This document shows positions 19,101 through 27,358 of a stretch of DNA of 64,000 nt, piece after piece. The stretch is taken from NCBI GenBank assembly GCA_964425755.1, contig CAYRNY010000007.1, forward strand, positions 1 to 64,000, written 5' to 3'. The translations under genes were made by a program, and so were the position numbers. Position 1 is the first letter of the stretch, and each line of letters begins with the position of its first letter. Source of the DNA: CAYRNY01 sp964425755. GTDB lineage: Bacteria; Chloroflexota; Anaerolineae; Aggregatilineales; Aggregatilineaceae. The notes beneath the pieces were generated by a model. The model had not been told where the DNA came from, made no database searches, and saw only the letters and a program-made list of their open reading frames with translations.

Positions 19101-20351
19101 ATGTTCAAGAAAATCGCAGCTTTGGTTATCGTTGTGGCGCTGGTGCTGGGCGGGGCTGCCTCGGTTGCGCCGCGTGCTGCCGCCCAGGACGATGAATTTG
19201 TGTTTGGCGTCATCCTGGTCGGGCCGCAGGATGATCGCGGTTGGAGCCAGGCTCATTATGAAGCGGGGTTGTACGTCGAGGAGAACGTCCCCGGCACAAA
19301 GATGCTCGTTCTGGAAAGCCTGAACGCAGCCGATCGCCCGGAGACCACGCTTGACCAGGTGGTCGAAGAGATGGTCGCGCAGGGCGCGGAACTGATCCTC
19401 ACGACCTCGGCGGACTTCGAAGTCGACACCTCGGTCGTGGCGGAATTCTACCCCGACGTGGTCTTCGTCAACATCTCGGGCGATGATGCGCTGTGGGGCA
19501 TCGCGCCGGAGAACCTCGGCAACATCATGGGCCAGATGGAATACGGCAAGATGATCGCGGGCTGCGCGGCTGCGCTCAAGACGGAGACCGGCGGGATCGG
19601 TTACGTCGGCCCGTTGATCGATCCTGAGACCGTGCGCCTGGCGAATTCGGTTTACCTGGGCGCGCGTTACTGCGCGGAGAACTATCATGACATGGACCCG
19701 GACATGATCGACTTCGCCGTGACGTGGATCGGCTTCTGGTTCAACATCCCCGGCGTGACGCTGGACCCGACCGAGGTCTCTAACGCGTTCCTCGATGAAG
19801 GGCGCGACGTGCTGATCTCCGGCATCGACACCACCGAGGCGCTCGTCGTAGCCAACCAGCGCGCGGCGGAAGGCGAAGCGGTGTGGGCCATCCCCTACGA
19901 TTACGAGGGAGCGTGCCAGGAAGCACCGGAGATCTGCCTGGGTGTGCCGTACTTCAACTGGGGTCCGGCTTATGTCGAGACCGTCCAGGCCGTGATGGAC
20001 GGGACCTGGGAGCAGTCCTGGGACTGGAACCCGCCTTACTGGCCTGACATCAACGACCACGATCAGACCGCTGTTGGCTACATTTACGGCGACGGCCTGA
20101 CCGAAGAAGACGAGGCCATCCTGGACGAGTTCATCGCCGGGCTGGCAGCTGGCGCGCAAGGCGAAGAGGGCGGCATCAACCTGTGGGTCGGCCCGTTGAC
20201 GTTCCAGGACGGCACGGTGTTCCTCGAAGAAGGCGAGGTCGCCACGCCGAAGCAGATCTGGTACCAGGCGGCCAACGCGGACGAGGCCGAGGCGGTCGAA
20301 GAAGTCGCCACACAGCAACTGCTGGAAGGCATTCGGGGCGCGAGCGAATAG
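19101..20351 (+). CDS. BMP-family nucleoside/base ABC transporter binding protein
   Basis: Extracellular substrate-binding protein (416 aa) of the BMP/PnrA/Med family, which binds purine nucleosides or related compounds. A Sec signal peptide covers about residues 1-28 (AVAPRAAAQ-like end). There is no lipobox cysteine, so anchoring is not by a classical lipoprotein tail. The BMP core is visible as FGVILVGPQDDRGWSQAHYEAG and VVFVNISGDD. A 12-residue CQEAPEICLGVP segment with two cysteines may form a disulphide. A strong hairpin after the gene separates it from the ATPase. Together with flanking adenine deaminase, Xpt and GuaA, a purine base or nucleoside is the likely ligand. Confidence 0.88.
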   Translation: MFKKIAALVIVVALVLGGAASVAPRAAAQDDEFVFGVILVGPQDDRGWSQAHYEAGLYVEENVPGTKMLVLESLNAADRPETTLDQVVEEMVAQGAELILTTSADFEVDTSVVAEFYPDVVFVNISGDDALWGIAPENLGNIMGQMEYGKMIAGCAAALKTETGGIGYVGPLIDPETVRLANSVYLGARYCAENYHDMDPDMIDFAVTWIGFWFNIPGVTLDPTEVSNAFLDEGRDVLISGIDTTEALVVANQRAAEGEAVWAIPYDYEGACQEAPEICLGVPYFNWGPAYVETVQAVMDGTWEQSWDWNPPYWPDINDHDQTAVGYIYGDGLTEEDEAILDEFIAGLAAGAQGEEGGINLWVGPLTFQDGTVFLEEGEVATPKQIWYQAANADEAEAVEEVATQQLLEGIRGASE

Positions 20352-20377
20352 GTCGTTCGCAGCACATGGACCAAGGG

Positions 20378-20413
20378 GGAGAGAAGCGGGCGCTTCTCTC
20401 CTTTCGTTTTCTC
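20378..20413 (+). terminator. Hairpin between binding protein and ATPase (partial terminator)
   Basis: A perfect 10-base stem (20378-20387 with 20392-20401) with a GGGC loop is followed by TTTCGTTTTCTC. It would let the binding-protein message exceed that of the ATPase and permeases. The same arrangement occurs in the second BMP operon at 50952-50981. Confidence 0.8.
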
Positions 20414-20496
20414 TCCACACCGCGATGTGGTAAACTCAGCGCAGTTTCGCACCACCGGCGACAGTGTCAAGTATTTGCGTTTTGTAGAGAGACTTC

Positions 20497-21960
20497 ATGC
20501 GCGTTGAACTTCAAAACATTTCCAAGGCTTTCGGCCCGGTACGCGCCAACCAGGACATCTCGCTGACCTTCGAAGGCGGCACGATTTACGCCGTGCTGGG
20601 CGAGAACGGCGCAGGCAAAAGCACCCTGATGAAGATCATGTCCGGCTACCAACCGCCGGACAGCGGCCAGATCGTCGTAGACGGGAATCCGGTGGCACTC
20701 AGCACGCCCACCGAAGCGATCGCCCACGGCATCGGGATGCTGTACCAGGACCCGCTGGATTATCCCCCCTTCACCGTGCTGGAAAACTTCATCGCAGGGC
20801 GACCGGGCGGTCTTTTCCCGGACATGGAAGAGGCGCGGCAGATCTTCAACGAACTGGCGACGCGTTTTGACTTCAACCTGGACCCGGACCGCTATGTCGA
20901 CATGCTCACCATCGGCGAACGGCAGCAGCTTGAAATCCTGCGCCTGCTCTCGCTGGATGTGCGCGTGCTGATCCTGGACGAGCCGACGACGGGCATCAGC
21001 GCCGGGCAAAAGACCGCGCTGTTTAACGTGCTCAAGAGCCTGGCGCGCGAGGAGAACATGGCGATCGTGCTCGTCTCGCACAAGCTGGAAGACGTGATCG
21101 AGCTGTGCGACCACGCTTACGTGCTGCGCCGGGGGCGGCTCGTGGGCGAAGCCGACATCCCCTGCCCGATCCCGCACCTGGTATCGCTGATGTTCGGCAA
21201 AGTGTTGCAACGGCAGGCGTACCGCCCGTTCGAGTGCGGCGAGCCGGTGCTGACCGTGCGCGACCTGACGATCAGAAGCCACCGCCTGACAGTCGAGAAT
21301 GTGTCGCTGGAAGTGCACGCGTGCGAGGTGATCGGGCTGGCGGGCCTGGATGGCAGCGGGCAAGGCGAATTTATGCGCGCCTGCACCGGGCTTTACCCGC
21401 CAGAAGAGGGCACGATCAGCATCGCGGGGCGCGACATGACGCACGCGTCGTACCACGATTTCAGCGCCGCCGGGGTCGCTTTCCTGCCCGCTGGGCGGCT
21501 GGAAGAGGGGCTGATCAACGGCATGACACTAACCGAGCATTTCGCGCTCACACTGCCCGCCAAAACGCCCTGGGTAAACTGGATGCGCGCGTGGCGCGTG
21601 ACCTCGGAGCGCATCCGGCATTTCAACGTCCAGGGGCGGCCCAACAGCCCGGTGCAGACGCTTTCCGGCGGTAACCAGCAGCGGTTCGCGCTCTCGCTGC
21701 TGCCGCGTGAACTGCGCCTGCTGCTGCTGGAACACCCTACGCGCGGGCTGGATGTGGAGAGCGCGAACTACATCTGGGAGCAACTGCTCGCACGGCGCGA
21801 AGAAAGCACCGCGATCGTGTTCATCTCCGCCGAACTGGATGAGATCATCGCCTATAGCGACCGGATCATGGTCTTCTTCGGCGGGCGTACCACGTTGGTT
21901 GACGATCCGCAGGACATGACGACGAACCGCCTCGGCGAGTTGATCGGGGGGAAAGTGTAA
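20497..21960 (+). CDS. Nucleoside ABC transporter ATPase (two NBDs)
   Basis: A 487-aa fused ATPase of the RbsA/NupA/BmpC type. NBD1 has Walker A GENGAGKS (35-42) and Walker B VLILDEPTTG. NBD2 has signature LSGGNQQRF and LLLLEHPTRGLD. Its P-loop is GLDGSGQGEF and lacks the catalytic lysine, as is usual in this subfamily. NBD2 also has Glu-His where Asp-Glu is usual, so ATP hydrolysis probably relies on NBD1. It starts 145 bases after the binding-protein stop. The following permease start lies two bases beyond its stop. Confidence 0.92.
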   Translation: MRVELQNISKAFGPVRANQDISLTFEGGTIYAVLGENGAGKSTLMKIMSGYQPPDSGQIVVDGNPVALSTPTEAIAHGIGMLYQDPLDYPPFTVLENFIAGRPGGLFPDMEEARQIFNELATRFDFNLDPDRYVDMLTIGERQQLEILRLLSLDVRVLILDEPTTGISAGQKTALFNVLKSLAREENMAIVLVSHKLEDVIELCDHAYVLRRGRLVGEADIPCPIPHLVSLMFGKVLQRQAYRPFECGEPVLTVRDLTIRSHRLTVENVSLEVHACEVIGLAGLDGSGQGEFMRACTGLYPPEEGTISIAGRDMTHASYHDFSAAGVAFLPAGRLEEGLINGMTLTEHFALTLPAKTPWVNWMRAWRVTSERIRHFNVQGRPNSPVQTLSGGNQQRFALSLLPRELRLLLLEHPTRGLDVESANYIWEQLLARREESTAIVFISAELDEIIAYSDRIMVFFGGRTTLVDDPQDMTTNRLGELIGGKV

Positions 21961-21962
21961 CC

Positions 21963-23153
21963 ATGCAATCAACCGACCAGCATCCGATCACACCGCCGGT
22001 TCCGGGCATCACCGGCGACCTGATCTGGCGCACGGTGCTTGACGTGCTGCCCGCGATCCTCGCGCCGGTGCTGGGGATCGCCGCCGCGATCGGGATCGTC
22101 ATGCTGATCCTGACCTGGCAAGGGGCCGATCCGAAGATAGCATGGGAATACGTTTACGAAGGCACGCTCGAAACGCCCGCCAGGCGCGCTGACCTGACCG
22201 CGTTCTGGATGCCGCTGGCGATCACGTCGTTTGGGCTGGTGCTGACCTTCACCGCCGGGCTGTGGAACATCGGCGTTGAGGGCCAGGTGATCATGGGCGC
22301 GATCGGTGCGACGTGGGCCGTGCGCCTGTTTGCGGAACAGAATATGCTGGGCCTGGGGCTGGGGCGCACCGAGATCCTGGCGGCGAGCTTTGTGTTCGCC
22401 GCTGCTTCCGGGGCGCTATGGGCCGGTGTCGCGGGGGTGCTAAAAACGCGCGGCGGCGTCAACGAGATTTTCGGCGGGGTGGCGCTCAACTTCATCGCGC
22501 AGACGTTCAACATGTACCTGATCTCGAACGGCGGCCCCTGGCAGCCGCAGGGCAGCCGCGCGACCGAGACCGCGCGCTTCCCGGAGATCGCGCGCCTGCC
22601 AGCGTTGGAGGAATACCGGCGGCTCAGCCCAACCACGATCTACATCACGCTCGCGGCGTTCGCGCTCGTGTTCTTCATCATGTATATCTCGCGCTGGGGC
22701 TTGCAGCTCCGCGCGATGGGCAAGAACCAGAAATCGGCCTATCTGCTGGGCGTGCGCACCGAACGTAACGTGCTCGCGGCGATGGCACTGTGCGGCAGCA
22801 TGGCCGGGCTTGCGGGCGCGTTCCGCGTGCTGGCCCCGGACGTGATCAAGCTCACGGCGCAGCCCTCAGGCGGGATCGGTTTTCTGGCGATCCTGGTCGT
22901 GCTGCTGTCGTCCAGCGCGGTGATCCTGGTGCCGTTTGTATCGTTCGTGTTCGCCGTGCTCTCGAAGGGCGGGCAGCGCATGGAGAGCGGCTTCCGGTGG
23001 GATCACGACCTGGAGCTGGACCGCTCATTGGTGCGCGTGCTGCAAAGCACGATCGTCTTGATGGTGGTCCTGGCGTTTGGGGCGCGGAACCGGTTCTTCC
23101 CGCCGCGCACGGCACAGCCGGTCGACGAGGATGAAGACATCCCACGGACGTAA
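21963..23153 (+). CDS. Nucleoside ABC transporter permease 1
   Basis: A BPD_transp_2 family inner-membrane permease, 396 aa, with about ten hydrophobic segments. The diagnostic motif AGLWNIGVEGQVIMGA lies around residues 99-114, and RAMGKNQKSAYLLGV is the cytoplasmic coupling loop. It starts two bases after the ATPase stop, with GGGGGA as ribosome-binding site. Its partner permease does not follow directly: two small genes (a DUF4177-like protein and an acetyltransferase) lie between them, which is unusual for this transporter type. Confidence 0.92.
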   Translation: MQSTDQHPITPPVPGITGDLIWRTVLDVLPAILAPVLGIAAAIGIVMLILTWQGADPKIAWEYVYEGTLETPARRADLTAFWMPLAITSFGLVLTFTAGLWNIGVEGQVIMGAIGATWAVRLFAEQNMLGLGLGRTEILAASFVFAAASGALWAGVAGVLKTRGGVNEIFGGVALNFIAQTFNMYLISNGGPWQPQGSRATETARFPEIARLPALEEYRRLSPTTIYITLAAFALVFFIMYISRWGLQLRAMGKNQKSAYLLGVRTERNVLAAMALCGSMAGLAGAFRVLAPDVIKLTAQPSGGIGFLAILVVLLSSSAVILVPFVSFVFAVLSKGGQRMESGFRWDHDLELDRSLVRVLQSTIVLMVVLAFGARNRFFPPRTAQPVDEDEDIPRT

Positions 23154-23195
23154 GCTGACTGAACGTTGATCTTGTACTCTGTGGCACGCACGACA

Positions 23196-23444
23196 ATGCA
23201 ACAATGGGAATACCTGACAACCTATATTTCCGGCGCGCTCGAATTTCCTGAAGAGGTCGGGCGCGATGTAACACTCGACTGGGCAAGCAAGTCGATCTCA
23301 CAGCAGATTAACGCGATCGCCATGCAAGGCTGGGAACTGATCGACCTGCGCTGGGTGACGGATATCGAACTGATGGTGACATTCAAGCGCGCTGTGCCGG
23401 ACAACACGGACGACACCAACGACGGCGAGGACGAACCTGCATGA
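23196..23444 (+). CDS. Small DUF4177-like protein
   Basis: An 82-aa soluble protein. It opens MQQWEYLTTYI and ends its folded part with INAIAMQGWELIDLRWV followed by a beta strand MVTFKRA, the pattern of DUF4177-type small domains (WEY start, GWEL motif). The tail is acidic (DNTDDTNDGEDEP). I chose ATG 23196 because the family motif begins there; an upstream TTG at 23166 is possible. Its stop overlaps the start of the acetyltransferase by ATGA, so the two are coupled. Its function is unknown. Confidence 0.7.
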   Translation: MQQWEYLTTYISGALEFPEEVGRDVTLDWASKSISQQINAIAMQGWELIDLRWVTDIELMVTFKRAVPDNTDDTNDGEDEPA

Positions 23445-23890
23445 CCATCACACTGCAACCAATCACCAAAGACAACTGGGAGACCTGCATCAAGCTAAAC
23501 GTTAAACCGCAACAGGCGGGATTTGTCGCGTCGAACGTCTACTCGATCGCGCAGGCACAGTTTTACCCGGACGTGCGCACCGAGGCGATCTATGCCGGGG
23601 ACGCGATGGTCGGTTTCGTGATGTGGGGCGAAGACACGGACGACAACCCCGGCGAGTTGTGGGTCTGGCGGCTGATGATCGACGCGGCCCACCAGGGGAA
23701 CGGTTACGCCCGTGCCGCGATGGAAGACGTGATCCGGCGCGCGCGCGGGGACGGTCACCGGGCGCTGTTCCTGAGCTACGAACCGGAGAACGCGGGCGCA
23801 GAGGCGTTTTATGCCAAACTGGGCTTCGCCGACACCGGGCGCGTGGAGTACGGTGAAAAAGTCGTGCGGCTGGACTTAACGCAGCAATAG
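23441..23890 (+). CDS. GNAT-family N-acetyltransferase (diamine/polyamine type-like)
   Basis: A 149-aa acetyltransferase. The acetyl-CoA loop reads QGNGYARAAME and the C-terminal part NAGAEAFYAKLGFADTG is typical of GNAT enzymes. The opening (ITKDNWETCIKL, then FVASNVYSIAQAQF) resembles BltD/PaiA-like spermidine or diamine acetyltransferases. The substrate is not certain. It overlaps the preceding small gene by four bases and precedes the second permease by 49 bases, so it is carried inside the transporter operon. Confidence 0.85.
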   Translation: MTITLQPITKDNWETCIKLNVKPQQAGFVASNVYSIAQAQFYPDVRTEAIYAGDAMVGFVMWGEDTDDNPGELWVWRLMIDAAHQGNGYARAAMEDVIRRARGDGHRALFLSYEPENAGAEAFYAKLGFADTGRVEYGEKVVRLDLTQQ

Positions 23891-23939
23891 TAGCAGCCGC
23901 ATACGATGATGTTGGCGCTCACACTGAGGACGCAAAGCC

Positions 23940-24908
23940 ATGATAGGACTTGAAAGTACCCTACGCGGGATCGTGCGCGCCGCCGCGCCGATCGTGATTG
24001 CCGGGCAGGGCGAGTTGATCACCGAACGCGCCGGCGTGATCAACCTCTCATTGGATGGCACGGTGATGCTCGCGGCGATGACGGCACACGCCGTCGCGCG
24101 CGAAACGGGCAGCATGGTGTCCGCGGTCCTGGCGGCGATGGCGGTCGGGGCGTTGGTGGCGTTCATCGTGGTCTTCTCAAGCGTCGCGCTCAAGCTCAAC
24201 CAGGTGGCGGTCGGGTTCGTCCTGACCATCCTGTGCGCCGATCTCGCGATTTTCCTGGGCAAGCCGCACTTCAACCAGCCGGGCAACAAAATGCCGCACC
24301 TGCCGATCCCGGTGTTGAAAGACCTGCCCCTGGTCGGGCGGGTGCTGTTTGACCATGACATCCTGATCTACTTCAGCCTGATCCTGATCGTGCTGGCATG
24401 GTTCTACATTTACCGCACGCGCCCCGGCCTGACGCTGCGCAGCATCGGCGAACACCCGGAAGCGGCGTTCGTGCGCGGGACGCCGGTCAACGTGCTGCGC
24501 TTCGCGTATACGATGCTGGGTGGCGCGCTGGTCGGGCTGGCGGGCGCGACCTATTCGCTCTCGGTCAAGCTGGGCTGGAAGGAAGACCTCAGCGGTGAAG
24601 GCTGGATCGCGCTGGCGATCGTGATCTTCGGGTTGTGGGTGCCCTGGCGCGTGGCGTTCGGCGCGTATCTGATCGTGGGGCTGCGCTCGGCAGCGATCGA
24701 TCTGCAAGCCAACGACGTGATCGCCTTGCCCGCGCAGATCGTCAACATGCTGCCCTGGTTCTTGATGATCGTCACGCTGCTGCTGGCGACCAGCGGCGTC
24801 CTGACGCGGCTTGACCGCTATACCCCGGAGCGTTTCAGGCCGGTAGTGCGGCGCTTCACCCGGGCCGCGCCGCCGCGCGCGCTCGGCACGCCGTTCGAAA
24901 AACAGTGA
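23940..24908 (+). CDS. Nucleoside ABC transporter permease 2
   Basis: The second BPD_transp_2 permease of the plus-strand importer (322 aa), with about eight to nine hydrophobic segments. The core motif is AGVINLSLDGTVMLAAM at about residues 30-46 and the coupling loop is RSIGEHPEAAFVRG. A GAGGA ribosome-binding site precedes the ATG. Its length is typical for the family. It forms the channel with the permease at 21963-23153. Confidence 0.92.
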   Translation: MIGLESTLRGIVRAAAPIVIAGQGELITERAGVINLSLDGTVMLAAMTAHAVARETGSMVSAVLAAMAVGALVAFIVVFSSVALKLNQVAVGFVLTILCADLAIFLGKPHFNQPGNKMPHLPIPVLKDLPLVGRVLFDHDILIYFSLILIVLAWFYIYRTRPGLTLRSIGEHPEAAFVRGTPVNVLRFAYTMLGGALVGLAGATYSLSVKLGWKEDLSGEGWIALAIVIFGLWVPWRVAFGAYLIVGLRSAAIDLQANDVIALPAQIVNMLPWFLMIVTLLLATSGVLTRLDRYTPERFRPVVRRFTRAAPPRALGTPFEKQ

Positions 24909-25031
24909 GCCGCTCACAGGCGGTCACAGTTTGACCGATTTGCACAAGCGGCGAAACGCCCCTTTTTCGGTACAATAGGGGACCATCATCCCGGCATGCC
25001 GTACCTGTAGATGATGGAGATGCATACCCCT

Positions 25032-25628
25032 ATGCAAGCACTGAAGGACAAAATCCGCGCAGAAGGCCAGTATCTCGGAGATGGTATCCTGAAGATCGAC
25101 GGGATCCTGAATCACCAGATGGACCCGAAGCTGGTCCAACAGATGGGCCAGGAGATCGCGCGGCGGTTTGAATACGCCAACCCCACACGCATCCTGACCG
25201 CCGAAGTCTCCGGCATCGCCCCGGCAGTGATGGCGGCCCTCGCACTCGATGTGCCGGTCGTCTATGCCCGCAAGCACAAGCCCGTCACGATGTACGGCCC
25301 GATCTTCCTCGAGACCGCGCCCAGCCACACCAAAGGCGGCGAGGTGCACCTGATGGTCGCCGCCGAATACCTGCCCGCAGGCGAGCGCGTGCTGATCGTG
25401 GACGACTTCCTCGCGTCGGGCAAGACGCTGTTCGCGCTGGCGCGGATGGTGCTCTCGGCCAAGTGCGAGCTGGTCGGCATCGCGGCGGTGGTCGAAAAGG
25501 CGTTCGAGGACGGGCGCAAAATCCTGACCGAGAAATTCGGCGTGCCGATCGAATCGCTGGCGATCATCACGCACCTGGACGACGATCGCATCGAGTTCGC
25601 GGGCGATCCGAAAGTCGTGGAAATTTAG
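25032..25628 (+). CDS. xpt: Xanthine phosphoribosyltransferase
   Basis: Transfers phosphoribosyl from PRPP to xanthine to give XMP. The 198-aa protein aligns end to end with Bacillus-type Xpt: MQALKDKI opening, KIDGILNHQMDP, VSGIAPAVM, VVYARKHK, and the PRPP-binding motif VLIVDDFLASGKT around residue 124. I chose ATG 25032 because family members begin there and a GGAG lies 12 bases before it; ATGs at 25011-25020 would add up to seven residues. It is followed 38 bases later by guaA, so XMP is passed straight to GMP synthesis. No purine riboswitch is recognisable in the 123-base gap before it. Confidence 0.93.
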   Translation: MQALKDKIRAEGQYLGDGILKIDGILNHQMDPKLVQQMGQEIARRFEYANPTRILTAEVSGIAPAVMAALALDVPVVYARKHKPVTMYGPIFLETAPSHTKGGEVHLMVAAEYLPAGERVLIVDDFLASGKTLFALARMVLSAKCELVGIAAVVEKAFEDGRKILTEKFGVPIESLAIITHLDDDRIEFAGDPKVVEI

Positions 25629-25666
25629 CGCGCGCCCGGTCAACGCAACAACAGGATAGAGGTGTC

Positions 25667-27223
25667 ATGTCGATCAAAGACGGCGGGATCGTCATTCTCG
25701 ACTACGGGTCGCAAACTGCGCAGTTGATCGCGCGCCGCGTGCGGGAGATGGGCGTATATGCCGCGCTGGTCCCTTACACCGCGACAATCGAAGACGCCCG
25801 CAACGCCGCCCCCGACTTTCGCGGCGTTATTCTTTCCGGCGGGCCGAGCAGTGTCTACGCACGCGGCGCGCCGGGGCTACCGGACTGGGTGCTCGACTCC
25901 GGCCTGCCGGTGCTGGGCATCTGTTACGGGATGCAGCTCATCACGCACTGCATGGGCGGCACGGTCGCGCGCGCGCAGCACCGCGAATACGGGCAGGCGA
26001 CGATCCACGTCACGCAGCCGGGCGGCCTGTTCGCGGGGTTGGACGCCCGGCAGAGCGTGTGGATGAGTCACGGCGACCGCATCGAGCGCCCGCCGGAAGG
26101 GTTCGCCGCGATCGCCAGCACGGAAAACGCCCCCTACGCCGCGATCGCGCACAACGAACGCCCGATCGTCGGCGTGCAGTTTCACCCGGAAGTAGAGCAT
26201 ACCGCGCACGGCAGCGCGATGCTGCGCAACTTCGTGCTGGCGACCTGCCACGCCGCGACCGGCTGGACGCCGGAAAGCTTCATCGACACCGCGATCCAGG
26301 CCATCCGCGAGCAGGTGGGCGACGGGCGCGTACTGCTTGGCATGAGCGGCGGCGTGGATTCGTCCGTCGCGGGCGAGCTGATCCACCGCGCGGTGGGCGA
26401 CCAACTGGTCGCCGTGTTCGTCAATCACGGCATGCTGCGCCAGGGCGAGGCCGGCCAGGTCGTCGCGCTGGGCCAGCAGCTCGGCTGGCGGCACCTGGTC
26501 CCGGTGGACGCCACCGAGGAATTTCTGAGCGCGCTGGAAGGCGTGACCGACCCGGAAGCCAAACGCCACATCATCGGGCGCACGTTCACCGAGGTCTTCG
26601 AACGCGCCGCCCGCCAGCAAGGCGAGCTTGACTGGCTGGCGCAGGGCACGATCTACCCCGACGTGATCGAGAGCGCGGGCACGGGCCGCCCCGGGGCCAA
26701 GCGCATCAAGTCGCACCACAACGTCGGCGGGCTGCCGGAACGGTTCCGGGTGCGGCTGATCGAACCGCTGCGCGACCTGTTCAAGGACGAGGTGCGCGAG
26801 GTCGGCGCGCGGCTGGGCATCCCCGACCGCATCGTGTGGCGGCAGCCCTTCCCCGGCCCCGGACTCGGCGTGCGTTGCATCGGCGCGATCACCTGGGAGC
26901 GTCTGGAGACGCTGCGCGCTGCCGACGCGATCTTCACCGCCGAACTGGACGCCGCCGGGCTGCTGCGCGAGGGCACGGCGCAGGCGTTCGCGGTGCTGCT
27001 GCCGGTGCGCAGCGTCGGCGTGATGGGCGACGAGCGCACTTACGACGAGACGATCGTGCTGCGCGCGGTGACGACCAGCGACTTCATGACCGCGGACTGG
27101 GCGCGGCTGGACTACGAGCTGCTGGCGCGCATCAGCAACCGCATCGTGAACGAGGTCCCCGGTGTCAACCGCGTGTTGTACGATATCAGCAGCAAGCCGC
27201 CTGCCACAATAGAGTGGGAGTGA
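25667..27223 (+). CDS. guaA: GMP synthase (glutamine-hydrolysing)
   Basis: Makes GMP from XMP, ATP and glutamine (518 aa). The N-terminal class I amidotransferase has the nucleophile in GICYGMQ and the His/Glu pair in FHPEVEHT. The ATP pyrophosphatase domain has the PP-loop GMSGGVDSSVAGEL. The C-terminal dimerisation domain has RQPFPGPGLGVRC and ends KPPATIEWE, the canonical end of GuaA. The ATG at 25667 has a GAGGTG ribosome-binding site. It forms a two-gene unit with xpt. Confidence 0.97.
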   Translation: MSIKDGGIVILDYGSQTAQLIARRVREMGVYAALVPYTATIEDARNAAPDFRGVILSGGPSSVYARGAPGLPDWVLDSGLPVLGICYGMQLITHCMGGTVARAQHREYGQATIHVTQPGGLFAGLDARQSVWMSHGDRIERPPEGFAAIASTENAPYAAIAHNERPIVGVQFHPEVEHTAHGSAMLRNFVLATCHAATGWTPESFIDTAIQAIREQVGDGRVLLGMSGGVDSSVAGELIHRAVGDQLVAVFVNHGMLRQGEAGQVVALGQQLGWRHLVPVDATEEFLSALEGVTDPEAKRHIIGRTFTEVFERAARQQGELDWLAQGTIYPDVIESAGTGRPGAKRIKSHHNVGGLPERFRVRLIEPLRDLFKDEVREVGARLGIPDRIVWRQPFPGPGLGVRCIGAITWERLETLRAADAIFTAELDAAGLLREGTAQAFAVLLPVRSVGVMGDERTYDETIVLRAVTTSDFMTADWARLDYELLARISNRIVNEVPGVNRVLYDISSKPPATIEWE

Positions 27224-27306
27224 GTCGTCGCGCATACCCCAACCGCGCGACAGGATCGCCAGGCGGAACATTCTGCTTGCCAATAGTGCTCACAACACGA
27301 CAGGTC

Positions 27307-27315
27307 TGGTATACT
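27307..27315 (+). promoter_or_regulatory. Candidate extended -10 promoter of the TIR gene
   Basis: TGG-TATACT fits an extended -10 element 44 bases before the TIR-WD40 start. No convincing -35 is present. Confidence 0.4.
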
Positions 27316-27358
27316 GTGCGAGTGACTCTCGCCCGCACAATACTGACCGGACCTGCTT

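Noticed and set aside
24909..25031. Possible purine riboswitch before xpt
   Set aside because: The gap is short and I find no conserved purine-aptamer core; only a TACAAT-like -10 near 24971 is visible, with no good -35.
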